NCBI RefSeq assembly: GCF_000685035.1
Contig: NZ_BAYB01000002.1
Coordinates: 496,001 to 560,000 of the forward strand
Reading direction: 5' to 3'
DNA: 64,000 nucleotides
Source: Paraburkholderia ferrariae NBRC 106233
GTDB taxonomy: Bacteria; Pseudomonadota; Gammaproteobacteria; Burkholderiales; Burkholderiaceae
Part shown: positions 1 through 9,058 of the stretch, in pieces
Layout: each line of letters opens with the position of its first letter
Position numbering within the stretch: position 1 is the first letter of the stretch
Program-made: the position numbers and the translations under genes
The notes under the pieces: model-generated
Told to the model about the DNA's origin: nothing
Databases searched by the model: none
Seen by the model: only the letters and a program-made list of their open reading frames with translations

Positions 1-1
1 C

Positions 2-136
2 ACCGACGCGATCGAATTGTCGGCGGCGAATCTCGTCGCGCAGGCCAGCCGCTCGAAGCAGCCGACGGACGAGGCCGCATCGGGAGACGCGGTGCGCACC
101 GGCGCGGATGTCCACGCGCAGCGTTCGCCGACATGA
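2..136 (+). CDS. C-terminal end of an unidentified protein (5' cut by window edge)
   Basis: An open frame enters from the left edge and stops with TGA at 134-136, giving 44 residues. Nearly every codon ends in G or C, as in the real genes here, so it is probably the tail of a gene. The tail begins TDAIELSAANLVAQA and becomes polar. It resembles no family I can name; the C-terminus of a chemotaxis receptor or other multidomain protein is possible but unproven. Confidence 0.45.
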   Translation, partial: TDAIELSAANLVAQASRSKQPTDEAASGDAVRTGADVHAQRSPT

Positions 137-381
137 TCACTGAAGTTTGACCGCAGGCGCGCGCGCCGTCCCGTATCGCAAGATGCGGCGCGGCGCGCGC
201 GTCCGTGTAGAAAGGTTTCGAATAGCAGGGCGTTTCGAAAAAAGCCGCGGCGGGATTGGCGGCGAAACGGAGCAGGGCCAGATGCGCAGACGCTCGCCAC
301 GAGTGCGGCAGCACGCGGCGAACGTGTGCGACAAAGTGTCTCAGTTTCGTTTCGGCAAAGATCATTTTCCACATTCATTGC

Positions 382-409
382 TTGTCAAAGATCAAAGCGG
401 CTGTATGAT
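382..409 (+). promoter_or_regulatory. Putative sigma-70 promoter of the cyo operon
   Basis: TTGTCA at 382-387 and TATGAT at 404-409 are separated by 16 bp and lie about 75 bp upstream of cyoA. The rest of the gene-free stretch 137-484 is GC-rich and shows only two copies of TTTCGAA (216-222 and 233-239), whose meaning is unclear. No FNR- or ArcA-like site was recognised. Confidence 0.5.
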
Positions 410-484
410 GCGGGCGCGCTTCCTTTGCTGGACGTCAGGGAATGTGCCCGGAACCACTCAATGAATGAAATTCAGGCAAACGTG

Positions 485-1375
485 ATGAAAAGAACAACCT
501 TGAAAAGGTTATTGCTTCCCGTTGGAGCCGGATTGGCCGCGTGTCTTTCCGGTTGCAGCAATCTGGAAGTCCTCGACCCGAAGGGAAGCGTCGGGCTGGC
601 CGAGAAGGAGCTGATTGCGACTTCGACGTGGGCGATGCTGATCGTGGTGATTCCCGTGATCGTGCTGACGCTCTGGTTCGCGTACCGCTATCGCGCGTCG
701 AACCGCAGCGCCACCTATGCACCGAAGTGGTCGCACTCGACCGCCATCGAAGTGGTGGTCTGGACCATCCCCACGCTGATCATTCTGTTCCTCGGCGTGC
801 TCACGTGGAAAACCACGCACGAGCTCGACCCTTACAAACCGCTTGAATCGAGCGTCAAGCCGATCAACGTCGAAGTGGTCGCGCTGGACTGGAAGTGGCT
901 CTTCATCTACCCGGATCTGGGCATTGCTTCGGTGAACCAGCTGGCCGTGCCGGTGGGGACGCCCGTGAACTTCAGCATCACGTCGGATTCGGTGATGAAC
1001 TCGTTCTTCATCCCGCAGCTCGGCACCCAGGTCTACGCGATGGCAGGCATGCAGACGCGCGTGCACCTGATCGCGGACCAGGCGGGCGACTACGCCGGCC
1101 TCTCGGCGAACTTCAGCGGCAAGGGCTTCTCGGACATGAAGTTCCGCACGATCGCCACGAGCCAGCAGGATTTCGACGCATGGGTCCAGAAGGTGAAGGC
1201 GTCTTCGACGCAGCTTTCGATGGATGAGTACGCAACGGTTGCACAGCCGACCGAGAAGGCACCGGTTCAGTACTTCTCGACGGTCGATCCGAAGCTCTTC
1301 AACAACATCATTGCGAAGTACAACAACGGCCACGTCACGAATTTCAGTGACCCGTCGTGCGTGACCAAGGGGTAA
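485..1375 (+). CDS. cyoA: Cytochrome o ubiquinol oxidase subunit II
   Basis: Subunit II of the proton-pumping bo3 quinol oxidase in the inner membrane, which oxidises ubiquinol and passes electrons to subunit I. From ATG 485 the protein has 296 residues. It starts with a basic n-region and a hydrophobic stretch ending in a lipobox (LSGC, Cys about residue 24), as in CyoA lipoproteins. Two transmembrane helices follow and then a periplasmic cupredoxin domain. The CuA cysteines of cytochrome c oxidases are absent ([16 protein letters not shown] occupies that loop), which marks a quinol oxidase. An in-frame ATG at 461 would add eight residues; 485 was preferred because it gives a normal signal peptide. 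First gene of cyoABCD, 7 bp before cyoB. Confidence 0.95.
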   Translation: MKRTTLKRLLLPVGAGLAACLSGCSNLEVLDPKGSVGLAEKELIATSTWAMLIVVIPVIVLTLWFAYRYRASNRSATYAPKWSHSTAIEVVVWTIPTLIILFLGVLTWKTTHELDPYKPLESSVKPINVEVVALDWKWLFIYPDLGIASVNQLAVPVGTPVNFSITSDSVMNSFFIPQLGTQVYAMAGMQTRVHLIADQAGDYAGLSANFSGKGFSDMKFRTIATSQQDFDAWVQKVKASSTQLSMDEYATVAQPTEKAPVQYFSTVDPKLFNNIIAKYNNGHVTNFSDPSCVTKG

Positions 1376-1382
1376 GCCAAGC

Positions 1383-3419
1383 ATGTTCGGAAAACTTACA
1401 CTCGATGCCGTTCCGTATCACGAGCCGATTATTCTCGGCACGATGATCGGCATGGCGCTCATCGGCGCGTTCGTGCTCGGTGGCGTTACTTACCTCGGTA
1501 AGTGGAAATATCTCTGGACGGAGTGGCTGACGAGCGTCGACCACAAGCGTCTGGGCGTGATGTATATCGTCCTCGCCCTCATCATGCTCGTGCGCGGCTT
1601 CGCCGACGCCATCATGATGCGTACCCAGCTCGCGCTGGCGTACAACGCGCCGGGCTATCTGCCGCCGCACCACTACGACCAGATCTTCACGGCGCACGGC
1701 GTGATCATGATCTTCTTCATGGCGATGGCCTTCATGGTCGGCCTGATGAACATCGTCGTGCCGCTGCAGATCGGCGCACGCGACGTGGCGTTCCCGATGC
1801 TCAACTCGCTGTCGTTCTGGATGACCACGGTCGGCGCGGTTCTGCTGATGATCTCGCTCGTCGTCGGCGAGTTCGCGCAGACTGGCTGGCTCGCGTATCC
1901 GCCGCTTTCGGAGCTTGCCTATAGTCCGGGCGTCGGTGTCGACTACTACCTGTGGGCACTGCAGATCTCGGGCGTGGGTACGCTGCTGACCGGCGTGAAC
2001 TTCTTCGTCACGATCATCAAGATGCGTGCCCCCGGCATGACGCTGATGAAGATGCCGGTGTTCACGTGGACGGCGCTGTGCACGAACGTGCTGATCATGG
2101 CCGCGTTCCCGATCCTGACCGTCACGCTCGCGCTGCTCGGCCTCGACCGCTACGTCGGCACGCACTTCTTCACCAACGACGGCGGCGGCAACGCCATGCT
2201 GTACCTGAACCTGATCTGGGCCTGGGGTCACCCCGAGGTGTACATCCTGATCCTGCCGGCGTTCGGCGTGTTCTCGGAAGTCGTCGCAGCCTTCGCGAAG
2301 AAGCCGCTGTTCGGCTACAAGACCATGGTGTACGCAACGTTGGCGATCACGGTCCTCTCGTTCCTCGTGTGGCTGCACCACTTCTTCACGATGGGTTCGG
2401 GCGCCGACGTCAACGCGTTCTTCGGCGTCATGACGATGATCATCGCGATCCCGACGGGCGTGAAGATCTTCAACTGGCTGTTCACGATCTACCGCGGCCG
2501 CCTCGAGTTCACCTCGCCGGTGCTCTGGACGATCGGCTTCATGGTCACCTTCACCATCGGCGGCATGACCGGCGTGATGATGGCGATCCCGGGTGCGGAC
2601 TTCGTGCTGCACAACTCGCTGTTCCTGATCGCGCACTTCCACAACGTGATCATCGGCGGCGTGCTGTTCGGCTACCTGGCGGGCTTCAACTTCTGGTTCC
2701 CGAAGGCATTCGGCTTCAAGCTGAACGAAAAGCTCGGCAAGCGCGCATTCTGGTTCTGGCTTACGGGCTTCTACGTCGCCTTCACGCCGCTGTACGTGCT
2801 CGGCTTCATGGGCGCTACCCGCCGTCTGAACCACTACGACAACCCGGCATGGCATCCGTGGATGATCATCGCCTGGTTCGGCGCCGTGCTCGTGCTGATC
2901 GGCATCGTGCACCAGTTCGCTCAACTGTACGTTTCGATCCGCGACCGCAACCTGCCGGAAAACCGCGACCTGACGGGCGATGCCTGGGGCAGCGGCCGTA
3001 CGCTGGAATGGGCGATTTCGTCGCCGCCGCCGTCGTATAACTTCGCCGTGATCCCGCACGTGAGCGAGCTCGACGAGTTCCAGCACCTGAAGGAGACGGG
3101 CCGCGAAACGCCGGACGTCGTCAACACGAAGTACACCGATATCCACATGCCGTCCAACACGAGCGCAGGGGTCTTCGTTGGCTTCTTCGCGCTGGTGACG
3201 GGCTTCGCAGGCATCTGGCACATCTGGTGGATGATGATCGGCGGCTTCATCGGTATTCTCGCTACCGTGATTATCTACAGCTTCCAGAAGAACGAAGGCT
3301 ATTACATCCCGGCCGCCAAGGTCCGGGCCGATGAAGAAGCGCGCAACCGCGCACTGGTCAAGGCGTTCGAAGGCAAGCGCCGTGGCCAGATGGATCAAGA
3401 AGCACTGGAGGCCAACTGA
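1383..3419 (+). CDS. cyoB: Cytochrome o ubiquinol oxidase subunit I
   Basis: Catalytic subunit of the bo3 oxidase, reducing oxygen to water at the haem-copper centre and pumping protons. The 678-residue length fits CyoB. Visible haem and copper ligands are the His of [10 protein letters not shown] (low-spin haem), the His and Tyr of [12 protein letters not shown] (CuB and the cross-linked Tyr), the His pair of LHHFFTMG, and the two His of AHFHNVI. About fifteen transmembrane segments are spread over the protein. The stop codon overlaps the cyoC start by one base (TGATG), so translation is coupled. Confidence 0.98.
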   Translation: MFGKLTLDAVPYHEPIILGTMIGMALIGAFVLGGVTYLGKWKYLWTEWLTSVDHKRLGVMYIVLALIMLVRGFADAIMMRTQLALAYNAPGYLPPHHYDQIFTAHGVIMIFFMAMAFMVGLMNIVVPLQIGARDVAFPMLNSLSFWMTTVGAVLLMISLVVGEFAQTGWLAYPPLSELAYSPGVGVDYYLWALQISGVGTLLTGVNFFVTIIKMRAPGMTLMKMPVFTWTALCTNVLIMAAFPILTVTLALLGLDRYVGTHFFTNDGGGNAMLYLNLIWAWGHPEVYILILPAFGVFSEVVAAFAKKPLFGYKTMVYATLAITVLSFLVWLHHFFTMGSGADVNAFFGVMTMIIAIPTGVKIFNWLFTIYRGRLEFTSPVLWTIGFMVTFTIGGMTGVMMAIPGADFVLHNSLFLIAHFHNVIIGGVLFGYLAGFNFWFPKAFGFKLNEKLGKRAFWFWLTGFYVAFTPLYVLGFMGATRRLNHYDNPAWHPWMIIAWFGAVLVLIGIVHQFAQLYVSIRDRNLPENRDLTGDAWGSGRTLEWAISSPPPSYNFAVIPHVSELDEFQHLKETGRETPDVVNTKYTDIHMPSNTSAGVFVGFFALVTGFAGIWHIWWMMIGGFIGILATVIIYSFQKNEGYYIPAAKVRADEEARNRALVKAFEGKRRGQMDQEALEAN

Positions 3420-4030
3420 TGTTGACGAAGACAAGTGCGGCCGCACTGGCGGAGCACGATCACCACGATCACCCGCCGTCACACTCGGTGTTCGGTTTCT
3501 GGCTGTACCTGATGACCGACTGTATTCTGTTCGGCTCGCTGTTCGCAGTGTTCGCCGTGATGCAGAACCAGTTTGCAGGCGGCCCGACGGGCAAGGATCT
3601 GTTCGACATCCCCGGCGTGGCCATGGAAACGGCAGTGCTGCTGCTGTCGTCCATCACGTACGGTTTCGCGATGATCGGCGCGCACAAGAAGCGCACCGGT
3701 CAGGTGCTGTTCTGGCTGGCCGTCACGTTCCTGCTGGGCGCGTCGTTCCTCTACTTCGAACTGCATGAATTCGCACACCTGATCGAAGAAGGCGCGGGCC
3801 CGCAGCGCAGCGCGTTCCTCTCGTCGTTCTTCACGCTGGTGGCCACCCACGGTATCCACGTGACGTTCGGCATGATCTGGATGATCGTCCTGATGGTTCA
3901 GACGGCGAAGGCGCCGGAACTGGGCGAGCGCGAAATCCGCCGCCTGACGTGCCTGAGCCTTTTCTGGCACTTTCTGGACATCGTCTGGATCTGCGTGTTC
4001 TCCTTTGTTTATCTTGCGAGCGTGATCTAA
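3419..4030 (+). CDS. cyoC: Cytochrome o ubiquinol oxidase subunit III
   Basis: Membrane subunit III of the bo3 oxidase, needed for stability of the complex. It has 203 residues with five predicted transmembrane helices. The N-terminus is histidine-rich ([12 protein letters not shown]), as is usual for beta-proteobacterial CyoC. The conserved glutamate-rich segment [14 protein letters not shown] and the motif [12 protein letters not shown] are present. The gene shares one base with cyoB and is followed directly by cyoD with no spacer. Confidence 0.97.
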   Translation: MLTKTSAAALAEHDHHDHPPSHSVFGFWLYLMTDCILFGSLFAVFAVMQNQFAGGPTGKDLFDIPGVAMETAVLLLSSITYGFAMIGAHKKRTGQVLFWLAVTFLLGASFLYFELHEFAHLIEEGAGPQRSAFLSSFFTLVATHGIHVTFGMIWMIVLMVQTAKAPELGEREIRRLTCLSLFWHFLDIVWICVFSFVYLASVI

Positions 4031-4360
4031 ATGAGTGCTCATTCCATCCACGAAGAAGAAAGCCATGGCAGCTTCGGCGGCTACCTGGCCGGTTTCATCC
4101 TGGCGGTGGTGCTCACGGCCGCTTCGTTCTGGCTCGTCATGCATGGCGGCTTCCCGCGTGAGACCGCGCTGCTCGGCCTCGCCGTGCTGGCCGCGGTGCA
4201 GATCGTGGTCCACCTCGTGTTCTTCCTGCACATGAACACGTCGTCGGGCCAGCGCTGGAACGTGACCGCGTTCGGCTTCACCGTGATGACGGTGCTGATC
4301 GTGATCGTCGGTACGCTGTGGGTCATGCACAACGTCAGCATGAACATGATGTCGCGTTAA
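4031..4360 (+). CDS. cyoD: Cytochrome o ubiquinol oxidase subunit IV
   Basis: Small subunit IV of the bo3 oxidase, 109 residues with three transmembrane helices. A charged N-terminus (HEEESHGSFGGYLAGF) precedes the first helix, and the family motif QIVVHLVFFLHM is in the second. ATG follows the cyoC stop immediately. It is the last gene of the run: no cyoE (haem O synthase) follows, so haem O synthesis must be encoded elsewhere. Confidence 0.96.
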   Translation: MSAHSIHEEESHGSFGGYLAGFILAVVLTAASFWLVMHGGFPRETALLGLAVLAAVQIVVHLVFFLHMNTSSGQRWNVTAFGFTVMTVLIVIVGTLWVMHNVSMNMMSR

Positions 4361-4373
4361 GCGCATCGCGGCT

Positions 4374-4400
4374 GGGAAGCCTTGTCTGATGGGGCTTCCC
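4374..4400 (+). terminator. Hairpin between cyoD and pqiC
   Basis: GGGAAGCC at 4374-4381 pairs with GGCTTCCC at 4393-4400 around an 11-nt loop. It lies 14 bp after the cyoD stop, between convergent operons. There is no T-run after the stem, so it may end transcription inefficiently or only stabilise the 3' end. Confidence 0.45.
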
Positions 4401-4510
4401 GGCTGCTCTCCTCCTCAGAAGCCCCTCCGGCTACCAGCCCGGCCACGCGCCATGCCGCTTGGCGCTCTCTACGCGAAAAGCGGGAAGCGGACTGCCAGCC
4501 GATATCGGGC

Positions 4511-4550
4511 CTTCAATCCGGGTCTTCAATCCCGGGCCTTCAATCCGGAC
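4511..4550. repeat. Three imperfect tandem copies of CTTCAATCCSGG
   Basis: Units beginning at 4511, 4524 and 4538 each read CTTCAATCC followed by GG or CGGG. The third copy overlaps the stop codon of pqiC on the minus strand. Probably replication slippage at the gene end. Confidence 0.7.
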
Positions 4551-5157
4551 ATCCATACTGGCTGCGCATGCCGGCGTCGTTTGCCGCGCGGGCGATCTCG
4601 TCCGCAAGCTCGCCGACCAGGCGCTGTTGTGCCTGCACCAGTTCCGGATAGCTTCCCGGTGCCGCGACCTGCAGTTGCGTGTGACAGGTCACCCGGGTGC
4701 TGCCGCCGGAAGGCGTCGCGCCGAGGCTCCAATCGGCCACCAGTTGTGCGTCCCGTGCCGGTCTGGCATCAAACTGCCGGATCTGCACGCGAATACCCAG
4801 CACTTTCCGGTTCGCCGGCCGGGGCAGACCGGCAACGTCCTGGGTGCCAAGCCGCCGGGAAAGCGCGGCGGACAGCGCACTGCGTAGTTCATCGCCGAGC
4901 GGTGCATTCCAGCGTTCATCGTCCAGGACCTGCAGGCTGCTGGTGTCGGTGCGTACGACCATCTGCTGCTGGTCGAGCCCGGCGGGAATGCCAACAGGCA
5001 GGACATCGATCACGAACGGAGCAGGTGTGCGGACCGTTTCCTCGTGCGTAGCCGGCGGAACCAGGGTGTAGTAGTGCACGGGCGACGAGGCGCAGGCACC
5101 GAGCAGGCACAGGGAGGCGGCCGTCAGTCCGGTCGTGATGTGGGCAGGAAGACGCAT
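4540..5157 (-). CDS. pqiC: PqiC-like outer-membrane-associated lipoprotein
   Basis: Auxiliary lipoprotein of the Pqi (MCE) lipid-transport system, 205 residues. The N-terminus is a lipoprotein signal with lipobox LLGAC (Cys about residue 22). The mature part has the PqiC fold pattern (HYYTLVPP near the start, VLDDERWNAPLGDELRSALSAAL in the middle). A TTG at 5163 is in frame, but ATG at 5157 is more likely and lies 2 bp after the pqiB stop. Last gene of the leftward operon. In the known complex PqiC binds the outer membrane and receives the PqiB tube. Confidence 0.88.
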   Translation of the reverse strand: MRLPAHITTGLTAASLCLLGACASSPVHYYTLVPPATHEETVRTPAPFVIDVLPVGIPAGLDQQQMVVRTDTSSLQVLDDERWNAPLGDELRSALSAALSRRLGTQDVAGLPRPANRKVLGIRVQIRQFDARPARDAQLVADWSLGATPSGGSTRVTCHTQLQVAAPGSYPELVQAQQRLVGELADEIARAANDAGMRSQYGCPD

Positions 5158-5159
5158 GA

Positions 5160-6815
5160 TCAATGATCCTGTGAAGCGGAGGGCGTACGCTGGGCAGCCG
5201 GTGCCGGATGGTCGGCGCTCTGGCCGCGCAGGAGCGCTTCGGGGTGGCGGCCGAGCAGGTCGGTCAGCGTGCGCAGCGAGCGCGCGGTGCGCTGCAGTTC
5301 CTGCAGCGTCTGCCCGAGGTTTTCCTGCAGCGGGCTGTCGTCGGCCAGCATGCCTTGTGCGGCACCGAAGGTCTGCCGGGCCTGCTGCAGCGTCTGGGTC
5401 GTGGCCGGCAGCACCTGCGCGTTGATCTGCTTGAGCGTGCCGTCCAGATCGGAAAGGCTCGTGTCGAGATGCTGTCCGATCGAATCGAGCGGCATGCGGC
5501 TGATCTTGTCCAGGATGGTGGCGACCTGCTCCTGCATTTTGTCGAAGCTGCCAGGAGCCGTGGGCAGCATGAGCGGTTGCGCGTTCGGGTCGAAGGCGAC
5601 CTTCGGCGCGTTCGGCACGAAATCGAGCGAGATGTAGAGCTGTCCTGTCAGCAGGTTGCTGGAACGGGCCTGCGCACGCAGGCCGCGCGCGACGAGGGCA
5701 GCCAGAAATGCCGCTTCGCTGTGTTCGTCGGCCGCATCGATTTTCGGGAGCTTCTGCAGCACGGGGCCGAGCCGCTGCGGATATATCTCGATGTCAACGA
5801 TCGACGGGAACTGGCGGGTGGCCGGATCGTAGTCGAGTGTGATCGAGATGACCCGGCCCAGGTCGATGCCGGAGAACTCCACGGGGGCACCGACCAGCAG
5901 GCCACGCTGTGCCTGGGGGAACCGCAGCCGGAGGAGCTCTGACGGCCCATCGGGCGGGGCCATGGCGGTCTGCTCGTCCTTCGCCAGCGTGAACGCGGTT
6001 CCTGCCGGAGCCGCTGCCGCGTGGCTGTCGTCGGGGGCTGCAAACGCGATGCCGCCCGCGACGATGGTGGCGACCGACTGCGTCTTGACCTTCAATCCGT
6101 CCGCACCGAGCGAGAGGTCGACGCCGCTCGCGTTCCAGAAGCGGGTGTCGGTCGTGACGAAATGGTCATAGGGTGCGTCGATGAAAACCTGCACGCTGAC
6201 GCTGCGGCCATCCGAATCGAGTGCATAGGAGGCGACGCCCCCGACCTGGATGCGCCGGTAGTAGATGGGCGAACCGATATTGAGCGAACCCAGGTCCCGG
6301 GCGTGGATCACGAAGCTCGTACCGGGCATGCCGTTAATGACGGTCGGCGGCGTTTCCAATCCGGTGAATGCCGAGCGGCCCCTCTTCGACTGGCCTGCAT
6401 CCATGCCGATGTATGCACCGGACAGCAGCGTGTCGATACCGGAGATACCGCCCATGCCGATGCGCGGGCGCACCACCCAGAAGCGCGTATCGGTGTGAAG
6501 CAGGTTGCGTGCGCTCCTGACCAGAGAAACTGAGGCAACCACGTGCGATCCGTCCTCGCTGAGGGAAACCGCCGTCACGGTGCCGATGATGACGTCCTTG
6601 TACTTGACCGAAGTCTTGCCGGCTTCGAGACCTTCGGCGGTCCGGAAGGTGATCGTGATCTCCGGCCCCGCCGATAGCAAGGTGTGCACGATCATCGACA
6701 GCCCGATCAACGCGGCGACGATGGGTACGAGCCAGACGAGCGATACGGTCCAGCGCCGTCGGGTTACGGGCGGCTCGTGCGGTTGCGGGGCGGGAGGACG
6801 GGATTCGGGATTCAT
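5160..6815 (-). CDS. pqiB: PqiB-like MCE-domain protein
   Basis: Periplasm-spanning lipid-transport protein, 551 residues. One N-terminal transmembrane helix (about residues 21-45, SLVWLVPIVAALIGLSMIV) anchors it in the inner membrane. Three MCE domains follow, starting near EITITFRTAEGLEAG, SFVIHARDLGSLNIGS and LLRLRFPQAQRGLLVG. The C-terminal part is helical, with heptad-like LDGTLKQINAQ and LGQTLQELQRTARSL segments, as in PqiB and YebT which form a hexameric tunnel. Its ATG overlaps the upstream pqiA stop (ATGA), and it is followed by pqiC. Confidence 0.93.
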   Translation of the reverse strand: MNPESRPPAPQPHEPPVTRRRWTVSLVWLVPIVAALIGLSMIVHTLLSAGPEITITFRTAEGLEAGKTSVKYKDVIIGTVTAVSLSEDGSHVVASVSLVRSARNLLHTDTRFWVVRPRIGMGGISGIDTLLSGAYIGMDAGQSKRGRSAFTGLETPPTVINGMPGTSFVIHARDLGSLNIGSPIYYRRIQVGGVASYALDSDGRSVSVQVFIDAPYDHFVTTDTRFWNASGVDLSLGADGLKVKTQSVATIVAGGIAFAAPDDSHAAAAPAGTAFTLAKDEQTAMAPPDGPSELLRLRFPQAQRGLLVGAPVEFSGIDLGRVISITLDYDPATRQFPSIVDIEIYPQRLGPVLQKLPKIDAADEHSEAAFLAALVARGLRAQARSSNLLTGQLYISLDFVPNAPKVAFDPNAQPLMLPTAPGSFDKMQEQVATILDKISRMPLDSIGQHLDTSLSDLDGTLKQINAQVLPATTQTLQQARQTFGAAQGMLADDSPLQENLGQTLQELQRTARSLRTLTDLLGRHPEALLRGQSADHPAPAAQRTPSASQDH

Positions 6816-7444
6816 GATTCGTCGGCGTCCCAGATCAGGCGGGGATCGAAGTTCATGGCGGACAGCATGGTGAGGATCACGACCATGCCGAAGAAGAGGA
6901 TGCCGGCGCGGGGTTCGATGTCGGCGAGTGCGCCGAACTTCACGAGCGCCGCCACAAAAGCCACGACCAGCACGTCGAGCATCGACCAGTAGCCGATCAG
7001 TTCGACCAGCCGGTACAGGCGCGCACGCTGCCGCATACCCTGGCGGCAGCGTCGCTGGGTGGTCACCAGCAGCGTGCCGAGGGCAAGGAATTTCGTGCAG
7101 GGCACGGCGACGCTCGCGACGAAGATCACGAGCGCGATGCCATAGGAGCCGGATTTCCAGAACTCCACGACGCCGCTGAGGATCGTGTTCTCGCTGCCGT
7201 TGCCGATGATGCTGGTGTACATCACGGGCAACAGGTTGGCGGGCAGGTAGAAGATCAGGCTCGCGATCAGAAGGGCCCAGGCGCGTGCGAGGCTGTCGGG
7301 CCGGCGGGTGTGCAGCGCCGAGCCGCAACGCGGGCACGCGGGGCGGCAGCCTCCCTGCGCTGCCGCAGGCGGGTGTTTCGAGACCAGACCGCAGGCGTGA
7401 CAGGCGATCACGCCGAGCTGGTGTGCACGGGCCGGGCCGGTCAT
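6812..7444 (-). CDS. pqiA: Paraquat-inducible protein A, second half
   Basis: Inner-membrane protein of 210 residues, matching the C-terminal half of the roughly 420-residue E. coli PqiA. It opens with a zinc-ribbon-like cysteine set (CHACG and CPRCG) and then has four transmembrane helices typical of the family (YLPANLLPVMYTS, GYWSMLDVLVVAFVAALV). Its ATG overlaps the stop of the upstream half (ATGA) and its own stop overlaps the pqiB start in the same way, so the genes are translationally coupled. Its role in the Pqi complex is inferred; PqiA is thought to feed lipid into PqiB. Confidence 0.9.
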   Translation of the reverse strand: MTGPARAHQLGVIACHACGLVSKHPPAAAQGGCRPACPRCGSALHTRRPDSLARAWALLIASLIFYLPANLLPVMYTSIIGNGSENTILSGVVEFWKSGSYGIALVIFVASVAVPCTKFLALGTLLVTTQRRCRQGMRQRARLYRLVELIGYWSMLDVLVVAFVAALVKFGALADIEPRAGILFFGMVVILTMLSAMNFDPRLIWDADES

Positions 7445-8067
7445 GCCGCGTACCCGGCCGGACGATCCGGGTCGGTCCAGTCCCACAGCCGATGGATGTC
7501 GCGGCTCGCGATCAGCGTGATGAGCACCATGAGGACGGCGGTTGCCCAGATCCCCGCGCCCGGCGCAACCTGCACGAGGCTCGAGAGCTTGATGACGGCG
7601 ACCAGGATGCCGAGCATGCCGACTTCGATCATGCTCCAGGGCCGCAGCAGGCGGAGCAGCTGCATGACGGGAGCGAAGCCGGGTGCCCTGCGTCCCGCTC
7701 GCGCAAAGGCCAGCGCCCAGCCGAGCAGTGCAATCTGCAGGAGCGGGACGATCACGATCGACAGCGCGGCAGGCACGGCGATCGGTGCAGCGGGACCCTG
7801 GGCAAGCGCGCAGACGGATTGCAGGAGCGTCGCTTCGTTGTGCTGCCCCCCAAAGCTGATGCGGATGACCGGGCAGGCATTGGCGATCACGAACACCACC
7901 GCAGCGGCGGCCGTCAGGGCGAGCCAGCGGTCGATGTCGAGCCGGCTGGCCCGGTACAGGACCGCGCCGCAGCGCGCGCAGTGGGCGGTTTCATGGGGCG
8001 CCAGCGAACGGCGCCGGTAGACGCTATCGCAGTGCTCGCAGGCGACGAGGTCGGGAAAGGTCTGCAT
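7441..8067 (-). CDS. pqiA: Paraquat-inducible protein A, first half
   Basis: Inner-membrane protein of 208 residues corresponding to the N-terminal half of PqiA. It starts with a double CxxC set (CEHCD and CARCG), followed by four hydrophobic helices including ANACPVIRISFGG and RPWSMIEVGMLGILVAVIKL. The ATG at 8067 begins 19 bp from an operator-like repeat. First gene of the leftward operon pqiA-pqiA-pqiB-pqiC. The family normally has both halves fused. Here a clean 4-bp stop/start overlap separates them, with no sign of a frameshift. Confidence 0.9.
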   Translation of the reverse strand: MQTFPDLVACEHCDSVYRRRSLAPHETAHCARCGAVLYRASRLDIDRWLALTAAAAVVFVIANACPVIRISFGGQHNEATLLQSVCALAQGPAAPIAVPAALSIVIVPLLQIALLGWALAFARAGRRAPGFAPVMQLLRLLRPWSMIEVGMLGILVAVIKLSSLVQVAPGAGIWATAVLMVLITLIASRDIHRLWDWTDPDRPAGYAA

Positions 8068-8085
8068 ACCGATGGGTGATGCTAC

Positions 8086-8129
8086 TAGACGGAGGCGTCT
8101 ATTTTGATTAAATTAGAACGATGTGTCTA
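8086..8129. promoter_or_regulatory. Paired TetR-type operators between pqiA and tetR
   Basis: Two 16-bp sites share the form TAGA-N8-TCTA. The first, 8086-8101, is a perfect palindrome with TAGACG and CGTCTA arms. The second is 8114-8129. They lie about 20 bp upstream of pqiA and of the TetR gene respectively, one per transcription direction. The likely ligand protein is the adjacent TetR regulator (inference). Confidence 0.65.
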
Positions 8130-8148
8130 GTTCTGGAAGGAATCCTTG

Positions 8149-8865
8149 ATGGTCAATGCAGGCTCGAAGACGGGCAACGGGCAGGCGGCCAGCCACGATG
8201 TGCATGGGGTGTCGCACGCAGGCGGGCCGCCTGACATGCAGAAGGCGAAGACGGACGGCCGTCAGCCCAGCCAGCCGAGAGGCCGTGCCCGGGTCGAGGT
8301 GATCCTGGATACGACGGCCGCGATCGTCGCGGAAGAGGGATTGGCCGGTGTCACGATGCACGGTGTGGCCCGGCGCGCGAAAACGTCGATCGGCTCGCTG
8401 TATCACTTCTTTCCGGACCGGGACAGCCTGCTGCTGGAGCTGGTGCGGCGACACGAAGCGGCGCTTGCGGCAATCAACAGCGAGGTGCTGGTCCTGCCGC
8501 GCGAGACCTGGCAGCGGTTTTCGGCGTCGGAGGCCGTCCATCATCTGGTGGCGCCCTATGCCGACTACATACAAAAGCATCCGGACTTCTTCCCGCTCAT
8601 GCACGACAGGCGCTTGCTGGACAAGCGCTCGCTGGAAAACGAGGCGACGTTCACGCAGGTGCTCAGGCGCATGGTCGATGCCCGTCTGCCGATGGCGGAG
8701 CCGGTGGACCGGGGGCGACACGCGGCGATGCTGCACGCGGTCGCGGTCGGGGTCATGCGTGTGGCCTTTATCGTCGAACCTGAGCGGATGATGCTCTACA
8801 TGGACGAATTGCCCAAGGTCATGGCGGCCTATCTGGCCGACCTCGAAGCCAGGGAGGGACTGTGA
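8149..8865 (+). CDS. TetR/AcrR-family regulator, divergent from pqi
   Basis: DNA-binding repressor candidate of 238 residues. A long polar N-terminal extension (about 45 residues) precedes the TetR helix-turn-helix (VILDTTAAIVAEEGLAGVTMHGVARRAKTS and GSLYHFFPDRDSLL, each part of one domain). The C-terminal ligand domain is all-helical. ATG 8149 has GGAAGG 8 bp upstream; a TTG at 8146 is the only competitor. Its position and the paired operators suggest it controls both itself and the pqi genes. The inducer is unknown. Confidence 0.9.
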   Translation: MVNAGSKTGNGQAASHDVHGVSHAGGPPDMQKAKTDGRQPSQPRGRARVEVILDTTAAIVAEEGLAGVTMHGVARRAKTSIGSLYHFFPDRDSLLLELVRRHEAALAAINSEVLVLPRETWQRFSASEAVHHLVAPYADYIQKHPDFFPLMHDRRLLDKRSLENEATFTQVLRRMVDARLPMAEPVDRGRHAAMLHAVAVGVMRVAFIVEPERMMLYMDELPKVMAAYLADLEAREGL

Positions 8866-9058
8866 CGGAACTATTTTCAGATCGGGTGAGCGCGCCGTAA
8901 TCGTCGCAAATGCGGCTTTGCCGCCGGCCGCCAAAGACAGGGTGCTGGCCCAATTGCAGCGCACGCCTGGCTCGGTGTGAAGACAAAGGGAATTTCCCAG
9001 GAAGAAATCGAAAAAATCGAAGAGGGCGAAACGTGAATATTCTTCGGATTCCAAACCA

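Noticed and set aside
1344..3482. Very long open frame on the minus strand opposite cyoB, and similar long antisense frames elsewhere (for example 48663-54833).
   Set aside because: They are antisense shadows of genes in GC-rich DNA: the products are rich in Arg, His, Glu and Asp with no domains, and the opposite strand carries obvious conserved genes.
8970..9040. Purine-rich mini-frame encoding KGISQEEIEKIEEGET before the LacI 3' end.
   Set aside because: No start codon with a ribosome binding site and only about 19 codons; treated as intergenic.
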